Both the position numbers and the translations under genes were made by a program. A stretch of DNA of 64,000 nucleotides, from positions 243,178-307,177 of the forward strand of contig JAHCBA010000002.1 in NCBI GenBank assembly GCA_019634625.1. The letters are read 5' to 3'. The notes under the pieces were generated by a model. It was given only the letters and a program-made list of their open reading frames with translations. It did not search any database and was not told the origin of the DNA. Shown here one piece after another: positions 53,201 to 61,216 of this stretch; positions within the stretch are counted from its first letter, which is position 1; each line of letters starts with the position of its first letter. The stretch comes from Verrucomicrobiia bacterium (GTDB taxonomy: Bacteria; Verrucomicrobiota; Verrucomicrobiia; Limisphaerales; CAIMTB01).

Positions 53201-53722
53201 GATGGCATGGCAAACCTTGATGAACAGGCCGAGCCGCTCTTCGATCTCAAGTTGCGCCTGACCGCAATACCGGGTGATCGGAGTGCCATGCACCAGTTCC
53301 ATGACGAAGAAAGGCCTGCCGGAGGTGGTGGCGTCTGCGTCAAGCACCCTGGCAATGTTGGGATGGTCCATGAGGGCCAGGGCCTGGCGCTCGGCTTCGA
53401 ACCGGGCCACTACCTGTCTGGTGTCCATTCCCAGCTTGATGATCTTCAGCGCCACGCGGCGCCGCACAGGCTCCATCTGGTCGGCACCCCAGACCGTTCC
53501 AAACCCGCCCTCACCCAATCTCTCCAGCAGCCTGTAGCGGCCAATCACCATTCCCTCCTCCTCAGAGCTGCCCCGATCCGCCTCTGTCTCCCTCTCCACC
53601 GGTTCGGCAGACGCCCCAAGCGCCAGGTTCATGAGGCATCGCGCGCACGAGCCTTCAGGAGCGTCCGGAAACAGTTCCGCTCCACAGGCCGAGCACAAAT
53701 TGGGGGCTGACGCGCTTATCAT
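50279..53722 (-). CDS. Ser/Thr protein kinase with WD40 propellers
   Basis: 1147 residues from the ATG at 53722. A short zinc-ribbon-like start (Cys10, 13, 26, 29; CSACG...CARC) precedes a PknB-like kinase (about 57-355) with LGEGGFGTVW, IIHRDIKPSN, VIDFGIAKA and GTPAYMSPEQA. A membrane helix (AALVAVALVGGIAVSTW, about 397-418) and a coiled stretch (QVAQEERDRAQEARYEATRL) follow. The outer part has about 14 WD40-like repeats, each with FSPDG-type sequence and a WD-like end (RLWDLDSG, RLWDARTG), enough for two propellers. The catalytic motifs are intact. Its sigma-factor neighbour fits the ECF-kinase pairing seen in PVC bacteria. Inside the gene (52773-52797) is a 7-bp tandem repeat in the kinase-domain loop. 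Confidence 0.9.
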   Translation of the reverse strand: MISASAPNLCSACGAELFPDAPEGSCARCLMNLALGASAEPVERETEADRGSSEEEGMVIGRYRLLERLGEGGFGTVWGADQMEPVRRRVALKIIKLGMDTRQVVARFEAERQALALMDHPNIARVLDADATTSGRPFFVMELVHGTPITRYCGQAQLEIEERLGLFIKVCHAIQHAHQKGIIHRDIKPSNILVELQDGRPAPKVIDFGIAKATQGELTDKTIYTQFHQLIGTPAYMSPEQADSSGLDIDTRSDIYSLGVLLYELLTGTTPFDTRELTQAGLEGVRKIIREREPLRPSTRLSQLQHSPQSQIANRKSKIEHDLDWIVMKCLEKDRRRRYDTVNGLATDLQRHLDNEPVTARPPSLGYRLQRAWRRHKMAFTAAALVAVALVGGIAVSTWQAVVAGSERQVAQEERDRAQEARYEATRLQQAEEQARHRAEAGEAELRRLSLNLAFDRGLALCEGGKVREGMLWLVRTLDLAPSHEIELRRVLRENLAAWRFRVHPLRNIFPHPHQVYAAEFSPDGRHLLTGCADAVARLWDLDSGRLIREYTGHEGYIHDVGFSPDGARIVTAAWDKTARTWETTSARQIGPPLLHDAGVYAGRFSPDGSRLLTATGDGTAVFWDAETLVKTDELSHTSGLHYAVFSPDGSMILAASLESYAYLWVLTSGPEQVHAFQHSGRAYAAAFSPDGRRAATGGEDQLVQFWDVETGLPDGSPLRHSGDVHALAFSPDGSWLAAAVLDNSARLWDARTGEAFETPLEHQTPVEAIAVSPDGLFVASGSTDGRVCHWQIEPRARPVGPEFPHDQMVFAVAYSPNGGEIITGCEDGKARLWDVRTGDLLRELPHEKGVQTAAFSPVGFRVVTGSGDAAYIWNMETGEQIGKPLKHGQMVRSATFSSDGRYVLTGSLDQTAQLWDAATGDPVGPPFEQQDASIWSVAFSPDGEFILTASHNHLVHLWDRATRRAIRSFRHRALVRGVAFHPEGSLIASASDDNTARFWNPNTGESVGQPLIHDGPVVNLSFSTDGARLLTTASRAARLWDVATGRPIGAPVRHPSLISAAALSPDGSRLVIAGADGLTRMWEVATEPLPGDAEQVRLWVQVLTGMELDESGNARLLDAEVWLERRRALETQGGRLANMNGSLNSP
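52773..52797. repeat. 7-bp tandem repeat inside the kinase gene
   Basis: GATTTGC GGTTTGC GATTTGC GATT in tandem. It encodes SQIANRKSKIE in a variable loop of the kinase domain; the paralogous kinase at 37812 has unrelated sequence there. Confidence 0.7.
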
Positions 53723-53781
53723 TTCAGGAAGCAATGCTCGCCACGGCTGGAAACACCTGCCCCGGACGCTTCGTCCGACTC

Positions 53782-54495
53782 TCACCGGCTCAGCACTTCC
53801 AGCAGATGCCGCACCTCGTCGTTTATCTCTGCTGCAGTCACGACAGTCTGTGCCACTTCGGATCGGACCATCTCCCCGTATCGCCGCCGCAGCCTGTGCA
53901 CCGCTACCTTGACCGCCCCTTCGGTCAACCCGTGCGCCGCAGCCACCGCCCCGATAGGAATCCGCTGTTCGTCCCCGGAGAGATGAGGTCGAAGATGCTC
54001 GAACAATACCGCCTTCCCATGTGCCGCGTATTCCTCCCGAAGCCCTTCCAAAGCCCTGTTCAGGACCGTCATCGCCCAGCGCCGCTCGAACACCCTGTCA
54101 GGTGTCTCATCGGACGCCGGCTCCCAGCCTGCCTCTGGCGCCGCACGCAACTCATCGAGCGAAACAACGCTCTGGCCGGCGCCGCGTTTCTGCGTCCGCG
54201 CCTTCTCCCAGTCATTGATCAGAAACCGCCGCAACGCTGTCAGCAGAAAGGACCGGAACCGCCCTCCTTCCTTCGTGAGCCGGCCCAGGCGGTTCTTATC
54301 CAGCAACCGGCAGAAAAACGTCTGGGTCAGATCCTCTGCCTCCGCGGCGGTGCAACCGCTGCGGAGCAGGAAGGCAAAGATCGGCCGCCAATAGGTGCGG
54401 CAGAGGCTTTCCAATGCCTCCATCCCATGCGGAGAAGCGGGCTCTCGGGCAGCAAGGACGACACTCCAATGCGTGGTCTGGAACTGCGGGTTCAC
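53782..54495 (-). CDS. ECF-type RNA polymerase sigma factor
   Basis: 237 residues from a GTG at 54495 (MNPQFQTTHWSVVLAA after GTG); the ATG at 54675 would add about 60 residues unlike sigma factors. Sigma region 2 is seen as YWRPIFAFLLRSGCTAAEAE and DLTQTFFCRLLDK; region 4 as GLTEGAVKVAVHRLRRRYGEMVR, a helix-turn-helix. The spacer between them is long (about 90 residues). Just upstream of the kinase-WD40 gene (59 bp), the arrangement of kinase-linked ECF groups in PVC bacteria. It presumably recognises the two CTGTAACC elements, which is testable but not shown. Confidence 0.88.
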   Translation of the reverse strand: MNPQFQTTHWSVVLAAREPASPHGMEALESLCRTYWRPIFAFLLRSGCTAAEAEDLTQTFFCRLLDKNRLGRLTKEGGRFRSFLLTALRRFLINDWEKARTQKRGAGQSVVSLDELRAAPEAGWEPASDETPDRVFERRWAMTVLNRALEGLREEYAAHGKAVLFEHLRPHLSGDEQRIPIGAVAAAHGLTEGAVKVAVHRLRRRYGEMVRSEVAQTVVTAAEINDEVRHLLEVLSR

Positions 54496-55057
54496 GGGTG
54501 CGGGGCGAAAGTATTTCCCAAACACGCCAGCCTCGCCAGCGCATTCGCCGAGGGAGATCACGTCCACCTGGCGACGATGGGGGCGGCGGCAGAGCGGAGC
54601 GCCGACACTGCTTACAACTGCAAAGACCAGCCTCCTATATTGAAGACCCTCCCGCTCTGTCTCGGCGCACCACACCTTGCAGCTCCGTCCGGCCTCGAAG
54701 GCGGCGTAATGGGGTCAGTTCTTGTTAGTGTCCAATCTTCCGACCCTTCCGGCGCCGATACAGCAGGTGGTTGAGGTGGCGCCGTGTGCCCATCCCCGGG
54801 TGCTTCGCGATCCTGCCCACCGTCACGCCGGCTCCCGCAACCGTGCCGCCAATCCCGCCTTTACCCAATCGCCCTTGCGACTCATCTTGAATTCGTCATC
54901 CCGTCACCGTCGCCGTTTCCGTTGCTCCGCGACACTTGCCTCCACCAATCCCCAGGCGCTCGCCCATCTGCGCCACCAACTTCTGCCGAAATGCCTCCTC
55001 CCCGGGCACCAGCCGCGCCGAATTCCTTTGAACTCCTCACCCTCCTCCGACCCGCAG
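54496..55057. other. 562-bp gap with transposase remnant
   Basis: Upstream of the sigma factor gene. Contains a C-terminal fragment of a transposase-like gene (54725-54885) and the element-end motif GGGGTCAGTTCTTG at 54712-54725. A weak TGTAAGC match to the ECF element lies near 54610. Confidence 0.5.
54725..54885 (-). pseudogene. C-terminal remnant of a REP-associated-type transposase
   Basis: The minus strand encodes SRKGDWVKAGLAARLREPA, then after a one-base shift GVTVGRIAKHPGMGTRRHLN and HLLYRRRKGRKIGH with a stop at 54725. The motif (LAARLR..T.VTV.RIA..LGMGT..HLN..LY) matches my memory of the C-terminus of REP-associated tyrosine (Y1) transposases, and the following GGGGTCAGTTCTTG often borders such genes. 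N-terminal two thirds missing; frameshifted, inactive. Confidence 0.5.
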
Positions 55058-58000
55058 TCAGCGCAGCGACGCAACGACGCGGTAGAAGCGTCGGCCGATC
55101 CCGGGTGGCGGAAGGTCGTCGATCCCCGAAACGGATCCCAGGGCGCTGACCGTACCCAGGGATTGCCAGGCGCCCTCGCCCAGGGCCTCCCGAAACTCAA
55201 CCCGGTAGTTCCGCCCGGGAACCGACTGCCAGACGACGCGACGCCATCCGCCGGACAACGACTCGATGATCAGGATGCGCAATCCCGAGGCCGGAGACAT
55301 GGGATCTGTGCCGGAAAGGAACTCGTCCCGGTCGCTGATGCCGTCGCCGTCCGCATCGCCTGTGCCATCCCGATCCAGCCCACCGAACCGGGCCATCTCC
55401 CAGTCGTCGTCCAGCCCGTCGCCATCCGTGTCGGCGGGATGGACCACGACCCGGCACACTTCCCGCCGCCCATGGGAGGCCGCGGGGGCGGTCCGTTCGT
55501 AGAACAGCACCCGACCGTCGCCCGACCAGACGGGATGGAACGGGTTGCCCGAGGGCACGTCCGGTTCGGGCTGGCCGAGGAGCCAGGTGGTGCCCGTCCG
55601 CAGATCGCGCAGATAAAGTTTCAGACCGTCCTCGGGGGCACCCTCGACGAGGTCAGAGGCGAGGCTGACAAACGCCACATGAGTGCCTAGGGGAGACAGG
55701 GCTGCGGCCCGCACGCCCCGCGTTCCGGTCCCGTTGCCTGAGGCATGAACCGAGACGAGCAGGTTCGATCCCGAATGCAGATCGCGGAGGTAGAGGTCCG
55801 GTTCGTTGTTGCGGTCCTGCCAGCCCGGTCGCCCCGCGATCATGGCAACCCCGGCGTCCAAGGTGCGCATCAGGAGCCAGCGACCGTCGAGCGACAGGCC
55901 GAGCCCGGTCGTGGCACCGTCGATCGGGAAACCGCCGGCATCGACGCTGGCCAGGCGGGTCTCTCCGGTTGCACGGTCGAGCACGCCCACCTCATCCGGG
56001 GTCCACGGACCGCGGGCCAGATTGAACGCCACGCGTGATCCGTCCTGCGATGCATGGGGCTGGGTGGCCACCACGATGGGAATCGTCGCATTGCCCACTC
56101 TCAACTCCCGCCCGATGGCAGTCACGACGCCGCTCTCCACCTGGCAGGCGTACAACACCGGCAGGCCGGTCGATACCGGCGGCGCTTCCACACCTTCCAG
56201 ACCCCTGAGGGTCGCCACCAGGAACAAGGTCCCGCCATCGGGCGCGAACCGGAGTGTCTCAAACGTCAGGGCGTCGTCCCGCTGGTAGCGGGTCAGTCGT
56301 CGTGTCAACCGCGTGGTGCGGTCATGCAGATACACGTTGGGTGAGGTCGGAGCGGCCGTATCCGTCAACGTGGAGGACTGGCTGACGAACGCCACGTGAC
56401 GGCCCGTCGGCGACACCACCGGACCGAACCCGCCTCGATGCGCCGCCGTTACCGTGCCCGCCGTCGCACTCAGGACCCGTGTGGTTCCATCGACCAGGTC
56501 CCGCTCGAACACATCCATGGCCCGATTGGCGTCCCCTTCGACCATCGTCGGGGAAGCGCTGGCAAAGACCACGACGGTGCCGTCCTCGGCAAACTGGGCG
56601 CTGGCGATCTCACCCCGCTCCTGGGGCATGCCATCCGGCGTCACCGTCACCGGCGTCACCGTCCCCAGCAGCGCATCGACCGCCGCGAACTGCCAGGAGG
56701 AAGGGGTTCCGGGGGATTGCGTGAGCAGGATAGCGTGACGTCCATCGGCACTGACGGCGCGTGGAAGCCATTCGACGCGTGAGGTTGGCCCGTGGAACGA
56801 CCGCGGGTGCCCGTAGGTGACCGGCGCCGGAAACCCCGCGGCAAACGCCCTCGAGATCAGTCGGACCTCGGCCGAACCGATGCGGCGCAGAAAGATGTCT
56901 GCCGCCGAGTTCCGATCGTCCGCAACCCATCCATCCTGGTCGGATTCGAACGCCACCCAATGCCCATCCGCGCTGACCACGGCGTCCGCCGCGCCCCCGT
57001 GGTGGTCTCCGTCCGCCGGGCAGGTCACGCACGCATCGTCCGCCTCGACCAGATCCGTCCGGTAGAAGTGCCGTCCGCGACCGATCCTCTCGGCGGGCCC
57101 GGCCCCAAAGGAGTACACGAACCGCCCGTCATGACTGATGCCGGCGAGGTTGCGGGGCGGCGGGGCCACCGCGGCATACGTCCCTTCGAGACGGTCCCAG
57201 CGCCATATCCCCGTAAACGTCTGGAGGACCACGTACCGGCCATTCCCGCTCAGGCCCAACCCGGCCACGGGGGTGGTCGATCCGCCGCCCGAAGGGGCTG
57301 GCACGGCTGTCATCTCGCCGGTCTCGACGGCATACACGACCCCCACCCGGTTCGGAATCCCCGGGACATCCAGATTCGCGGCGGTGTTGAGAAACGCGAC
57401 GTGTCTCCCATCGTCACTGATTCTCGGCCATCGGGAATCGCCGAACGAACCTTCCACCTGGCGGCTGACCAGCCGCACCGTCGCGGTGTCGCGATTCCAC
57501 AGGAAAACATCCGGGCGTGCGCCGTTCAGATCGCCGGCCGCGAGGTCGCTTGCACGGCTGACAAAGGCAACCCATCGACCTTCGTGTGAGATGACCGCGT
57601 CCTCGATCGAACAGCCGGCATTCCCGGATTCCCCGGAAGGGGTCGAACTGACCCGAACCACCGTGTCCGTGGCCCGGTCCCAGAAATGGAGATCCGGCAC
57701 CGCGCCATTCATGTCTCCGGGAACGAGATTGTCCGCCGCACTCTCGAAGAGCACCCCGGAACCGTCGGGCGCCATCCTGGGGTGGATCGAGGGACCATTG
57801 CCCGGCACGCCACCCGCGTTGCGACTGATGAGCCGGAGTTCGCGGGTCCGGGTGTCGAAGACATGGACTTGAGCCAGCCCTCGGGGAAGGCCTTCGAGCA
57901 GATCATCGGCCTCGCTCATGAAGGCGATGTACCGGCCATCCGCGCTCACCGAAGGCGCCGTGGAGGGACCCGTGGACGGGCGTCCCCGCGGGTTGGCGGA

Positions 58001-58306
58001 GACGAGTTCGCTCCGGTCCTCCACCACCCGATGGAGGTAGATCTGGAGGTGTCCGTTGCCGCCCGCCGGCGTCAGGTTGGGCGCGGCACTGACAAACACG
58101 ACCGCGGCCGGCAGCGCCAGCTCGGGAGCATGCGAGGAACCCAGCGGAGTGACCGAACGGTGTGCCGTCCCGGGGAGGGTCACAGCCTCCGGACTGGCCG
58201 ACCACGCCAGGTGGATACCGAACGCCCAGGCAACAAGCGCCATGGGGATCGCATATCCGGCGAAGGCGCGCCGCGGGATCGAGGAACCAGGACTGAGCGT
58301 GGCCAT
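55058..58306 (-). CDS. Secreted PD40/TolB-like propeller protein with Ca-binding motifs
   Basis: 1082 residues from the ATG at 58306, giving a signal sequence (ALVAWAFGIHLAWSASP). The body, about 60-940, is a long run of PD40-like beta-propeller repeats (SVSADGRYIAFMSEADDLLE, RMAPDGSGVLFESAADNLVP, RISDDGRHVAFLNTAANL). Near 955-1003 are thrombospondin-type Ca-binding motifs (DTDGDGLDDDWE, DADGDGISDRDEFLSG), and the C-terminus is a beta tail (RRFYRVVASLR). The ATG at 58690 adds non-secretory sequence. Role unknown, probably extracellular. Divergent from the pilin-like gene at 58418. Confidence 0.8.
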   Translation of the reverse strand: MATLSPGSSIPRRAFAGYAIPMALVAWAFGIHLAWSASPEAVTLPGTAHRSVTPLGSSHAPELALPAAVVFVSAAPNLTPAGGNGHLQIYLHRVVEDRSELVSANPRGRPSTGPSTAPSVSADGRYIAFMSEADDLLEGLPRGLAQVHVFDTRTRELRLISRNAGGVPGNGPSIHPRMAPDGSGVLFESAADNLVPGDMNGAVPDLHFWDRATDTVVRVSSTPSGESGNAGCSIEDAVISHEGRWVAFVSRASDLAAGDLNGARPDVFLWNRDTATVRLVSRQVEGSFGDSRWPRISDDGRHVAFLNTAANLDVPGIPNRVGVVYAVETGEMTAVPAPSGGGSTTPVAGLGLSGNGRYVVLQTFTGIWRWDRLEGTYAAVAPPPRNLAGISHDGRFVYSFGAGPAERIGRGRHFYRTDLVEADDACVTCPADGDHHGGAADAVVSADGHWVAFESDQDGWVADDRNSAADIFLRRIGSAEVRLISRAFAAGFPAPVTYGHPRSFHGPTSRVEWLPRAVSADGRHAILLTQSPGTPSSWQFAAVDALLGTVTPVTVTPDGMPQERGEIASAQFAEDGTVVVFASASPTMVEGDANRAMDVFERDLVDGTTRVLSATAGTVTAAHRGGFGPVVSPTGRHVAFVSQSSTLTDTAAPTSPNVYLHDRTTRLTRRLTRYQRDDALTFETLRFAPDGGTLFLVATLRGLEGVEAPPVSTGLPVLYACQVESGVVTAIGRELRVGNATIPIVVATQPHASQDGSRVAFNLARGPWTPDEVGVLDRATGETRLASVDAGGFPIDGATTGLGLSLDGRWLLMRTLDAGVAMIAGRPGWQDRNNEPDLYLRDLHSGSNLLVSVHASGNGTGTRGVRAAALSPLGTHVAFVSLASDLVEGAPEDGLKLYLRDLRTGTTWLLGQPEPDVPSGNPFHPVWSGDGRVLFYERTAPAASHGRREVCRVVVHPADTDGDGLDDDWEMARFGGLDRDGTGDADGDGISDRDEFLSGTDPMSPASGLRILIIESLSGGWRRVVWQSVPGRNYRVEFREALGEGAWQSLGTVSALGSVSGIDDLPPPGIGRRFYRVVASLR

Positions 58307-58417
58307 GATTGTGGGGGTCTGGAACCGCCCGGTCCCCGATTCGAAGACAGGCGGGGCGATGGGAAAGCGGGCGCTCGGGGTTGTCAACTTGACATTCCGC
58401 CCGGCAAGGGTAGTCGC

Positions 58418-59263
58418 ATGGGCTTCATGCAGCTTCACACTTCCGCCCGCATGTCCGGCCATCGGGGTGTCACGCGCCTGGACGCGCTGGCGCTGATGGC
58501 AGGCCTGGTGATCCTTGGCAGTTCGGCCGCCTCCTGGGCCAATATCCGCTTCAACGGCGAGGAGAGCCGTCGCATCCGCTGCCTGGAGCATGTCCGCAAG
58601 CTGGCCATGGCGACGACGATGTATTCCGGGGACAATCGGGACCTGCTGCCCCATTCGAGCTGGGGCACTCTGGGTGCCGGAGTGGGTCATGACTCATGGG
58701 CCTATGCCGCACAGGTCAACGGCGTGCCCATCCCCTCCGCCATGGACCAGACGAACGGCGACCGCCAGAGGCCGTTCGCGGAAGCCGGACAATTGCGTCC
58801 CTGGGTGGATGCCTCGGATGTCTTCTTCTGCCCCTCCGACCTCCACTGGAATCTCGGTCCCGGAGCTGCACTCTGGCGCACGCGGCACAACAAGACGTCC
58901 AGCTACGCCATGAACGCGGCGGTGATCGGCTTTGGCCGGCTGGCTGGCGGACGTCCCTACCCCTTGAGCCGCTTCCGACCCGACGCCTTCCTGTTCGCCG
59001 AACCGAACGAGATGAATTCTTTCTTCTTCAATGACGCCGCGCTGATCCCCCATGAAGGCGTTTCAGGGCGCCACGGGCAGAACGTCTCGGCCACACTCGA
59101 TCCGGGCCTCGGTGCGAGTCACGTCGGCCTGGCCGATGGCAGTGCCCAGTGGATCTCCGTCGCTGCCTTCGAGGATAACTCGGGGCGCACCTCCGTCCCA
59201 CCCCGCGTCGCCGTTCCGAACCGCGCCTGGTGCGAACCCGGAAGTCCCACCGGGGGCCGGTGA
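58418..59263 (+). CDS. Divergent pseudopilin-like protein
   Basis: 281 residues from the ATG at 58418, with AAGGG eight bases upstream. The N-terminal helix (GVTRLDALALMAGLVILGSS) looks like a prepilin sequence but with Asp in place of the conserved Glu at +5 and no exact GFTLIE. The globular part matches the PVC pseudopilin family: LAMATTMYSGDNRDLLPHSS, VFFCPSDLHWNLGPG, SSYAMNAAV and ASHVGLADGSAQWISV. Whether it is processed by a prepilin peptidase is uncertain. Confidence 0.7.
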   Translation: MGFMQLHTSARMSGHRGVTRLDALALMAGLVILGSSAASWANIRFNGEESRRIRCLEHVRKLAMATTMYSGDNRDLLPHSSWGTLGAGVGHDSWAYAAQVNGVPIPSAMDQTNGDRQRPFAEAGQLRPWVDASDVFFCPSDLHWNLGPGAALWRTRHNKTSSYAMNAAVIGFGRLAGGRPYPLSRFRPDAFLFAEPNEMNSFFFNDAALIPHEGVSGRHGQNVSATLDPGLGASHVGLADGSAQWISVAAFEDNSGRTSVPPRVAVPNRAWCEPGSPTGGR

Positions 59264-60019
59264 TCCGTCATCCACGGTTGCGAAGGCATGTCCTCCTTCG
59301 CTTGCAGCGGTAGGACCACTTCATAGACCCGGCTGCCTTTGGCCTGGGATCTCGCTGCGCCTTTCCGAGCGAGGTCCTTGATCAGGGCCGACGCCCCGTA
59401 GATCCTTGCCGTGGCCCGCCACCGAGGGAAGTCGCCGTCCGACCCGAGGCATGGCTTCCCTGATCGTGGATTCGATGGTCGGGGACATCGGTTCAGGTCG
59501 TTGCTAAGACGACTGCTAAGAATCGCATCTTCTTCTTTCAGAAAGGCTTGCGACATCCATAGGTGCCATAATATCGATCTGCTAAGAGCGTGCTAAGAAC
59601 TTTCTCGGAGGCGATATCGACACTGTGCCCCAATCCCTTCGCGCACCAGGAATCCGCTTGCCCCTGTCCATCGCCTCAGGTAGCGCGAGACCGCGAGCGC
59701 CGTGGCCGCTCCCACCGCAAGTCGAGTGTGCCGCAGTTCAACTTCAATGGCGCTCGCGTCTATGCCATGCACGGCCCCATGAACATTCCGCAGTTCAGCC
59801 AAGCCATCGGATACAGTCCCCAGATTATGGTTGTGGAAAATCATCGCGGGAGAACGGCTCGTAGTGGTTGTCACGTCGCAGCTTATTGGCCACCGCGACT
59901 CGAATGGCTCACGAAGGAAAGCGCTCCGCGATCCTGCGCACCGTCACGCCGTCTCCCAACGCAACCGTGCCGCCAATGCCGTGACCCCTTAACCAGAACC
60001 GGATCGAGTCACTCGGATG
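59264..60019. other. 756-bp gap, probably decayed sequence
   Basis: A 145-residue minus frame ending inside the pilin-like gene starts MSQAFLKEEDAILSSRL and shows ATARIYGASALIKDLARK, but no family I can name. The second transposase fragment lies at 59915-59992. Bases 59490-59600 are AT-richer. No gene is called. Confidence 0.4.
59915..59992 (-). pseudogene. Second transposase C-terminal remnant
   Basis: The minus strand encodes VTALAARLRWETA, then after a one-base shift GVTVRRIAERF. It aligns closely with the fragment at 54725-54885, including the same missing base before GTGACGGTG; one of the two has an extra codon in the LR region. Confidence 0.45.
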
Positions 60020-60733
60020 CTAGAACCAGAATCCCGGACGCAGCCCCGGATTCGTGCGGAGCTTCATCGCCCGGAAGTTGCGCCACGCAACGTGCATGTC
60101 GGCGTAGAGAATGTTCCCGCCGGCGGGCCGGTCCTTCACCAGGTGACTGGTGCTGTGAAAGGCGACCCGTCCGCTCGTGCTGGATATGCGCGTGAAATTG
60201 TTGGTCGCGGGCACCTCCGAGATGACGCAGTCGGCAACCAGCTCGACCTCGGTGACATTGGTCAGGCCGGCAAGCGTGGTGAGCAGGACCTTCCCCGGGG
60301 CCAGCGGGGGTACGCTTGGGCGCTGGATGATCCACGAATAACTGGTCACCCGACGGTCCCCGCCCGAGTAATTCCACCAGAAGTCGATGTCGTACTGCTT
60401 GTAGTGCGCGTTGAAGCCGGGGCAGTAGAGGATCTTCCGATCGGCGCCGTTCCGGGTCAGGTGATCGGCCACCGATGCATGCAGATCCCAGAGCCAGGCC
60501 CCGCCGTCCTGGGTCGAGGTCGGCAATCTCTCGTTGTTGTCGTCCGCGTACATTCGGATCGCCAGACCGATCTGCTTGAGATTGCCGAGGCAATGGATGC
60601 GACGTGCCTTCTCCTTGGCCTGGGCCAGGGCCGGCAGCAGCATACTGGCCAGAATGGCGATGATCGCGATCACGACCAGCAGCTCGATCAGGGTGAAACC
60701 GCCCCTTCCTCTGCAAAATCTCGTGGTGCTCAT
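60020..60733 (-). CDS. Type II secretion/pseudopilin-like protein
   Basis: 237 residues from the ATG at 60733. Prepilin cleavage G12|F13 in [19 protein letters not shown], followed by [18 protein letters not shown], as in the gene at 23196. The globular part has [34 protein letters not shown] and [19 protein letters not shown]. Such proteins are numerous in this phylum. Separate from the CRISPR array, 418 bp away. Confidence 0.85.
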   Translation of the reverse strand: MSTTRFCRGRGGFTLIELLVVIAIIAILASMLLPALAQAKEKARRIHCLGNLKQIGLAIRMYADDNNERLPTSTQDGGAWLWDLHASVADHLTRNGADRKILYCPGFNAHYKQYDIDFWWNYSGGDRRVTSYSWIIQRPSVPPLAPGKVLLTTLAGLTNVTEVELVADCVISEVPATNNFTRISSTSGRVAFHSTSHLVKDRPAGGNILYADMHVAWRNFRAMKLRTNPGLRPGFWF

Positions 60734-60893
60734 GTTGCGGTCCGCCGGATCCGCCCGCGACGGGTCGGTACCGCGGTCCGTCGCGCAGGATGCAGGCTGA
60801 ACCTGGAACGTGCGGAGTGTGCCCGCCCAGGACAAGGCCAATCGATCTCCTTCGACACGGCGCAGTGCCTCCCGCACACCGTTGCAGGCCCCG

Positions 60894-60962
60894 ACACGCT
60901 GAAGCGTGGACACCCGAACGCCGCGGCCTGCGGTCCCGTTGGGTGTCCCGGTTTCAGCCGGT
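60894..60962. repeat. REPIN-like family 2, second inverted pair
   Basis: ACACGCTGAAGCGTGGACAC (from 60894) faces GTTGGGTGTCCCGGTTTCAG (60938-60957, the repeat continuing to 60962); same family as 43696-43757. Confidence 0.55.
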
Positions 60963-61000
60963 CACAGTGCTGCACCCATCGCTCGCTTCCCTTGCTTGCG

Positions 61001-61095
61001 GAAATCTCAGGGCTCCCATCTCCGCTCTTCACATGTGCACCTGCCCCGCGCTGTGGGTGTACGCAATGGTCAAAATCAGAGATGTGACCCGGGAG
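61001..61095 (+). repeat. 95-bp two-copy dispersed repeat, copy 2
   Basis: See 46164-46259. This copy begins GAAATCTCAGGGCTCCCATC and ends GATGTGACCCGGGAG. Confidence 0.65.
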
Positions 61096-61151
61096 GCGGT
61101 GAGGGCGCCGAGATGCTCCTTGGCAGCCTGCCCCAGCGCCACGTTGGAATC

Positions 61152-61182
61152 GCTTCAACGGGGCGTGCCTGTGAGAAGCGAC
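61152..61182 (-). repeat. Degenerate terminal CRISPR repeat
   Basis: 31 bases (GCTTCAACGGGG...GCGAC) resembling the CRISPR repeat with a deletion of about six bases in the stem. The following 34 bases up to the first good repeat equal a normal spacer length, which supports it as a decayed end repeat at the trailer side. Confidence 0.6.
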
Positions 61183-61216
61183 GTGGGAGCAGCTCTGCCA
61201 CCCCACGCTCGCATGG

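Larger units (their letters stand above)
60734..61151. other. Region left of the CRISPR array, repeat-rich
   Basis: No gene. Family 2 repeats at 60894-60962 and the second copy of the 95-bp repeat at 61001-61095. Not AT-rich, unlike a typical leader. Confidence 0.55.

Noticed and set aside
59119..59556. 145-residue minus frame (MSQAFLKEEDAIL...)
   Set aside because: Overlaps the pilin-like gene by 145 bp, no recognised domain, surrounded by decayed sequence; may be an old gene fragment but not supported.
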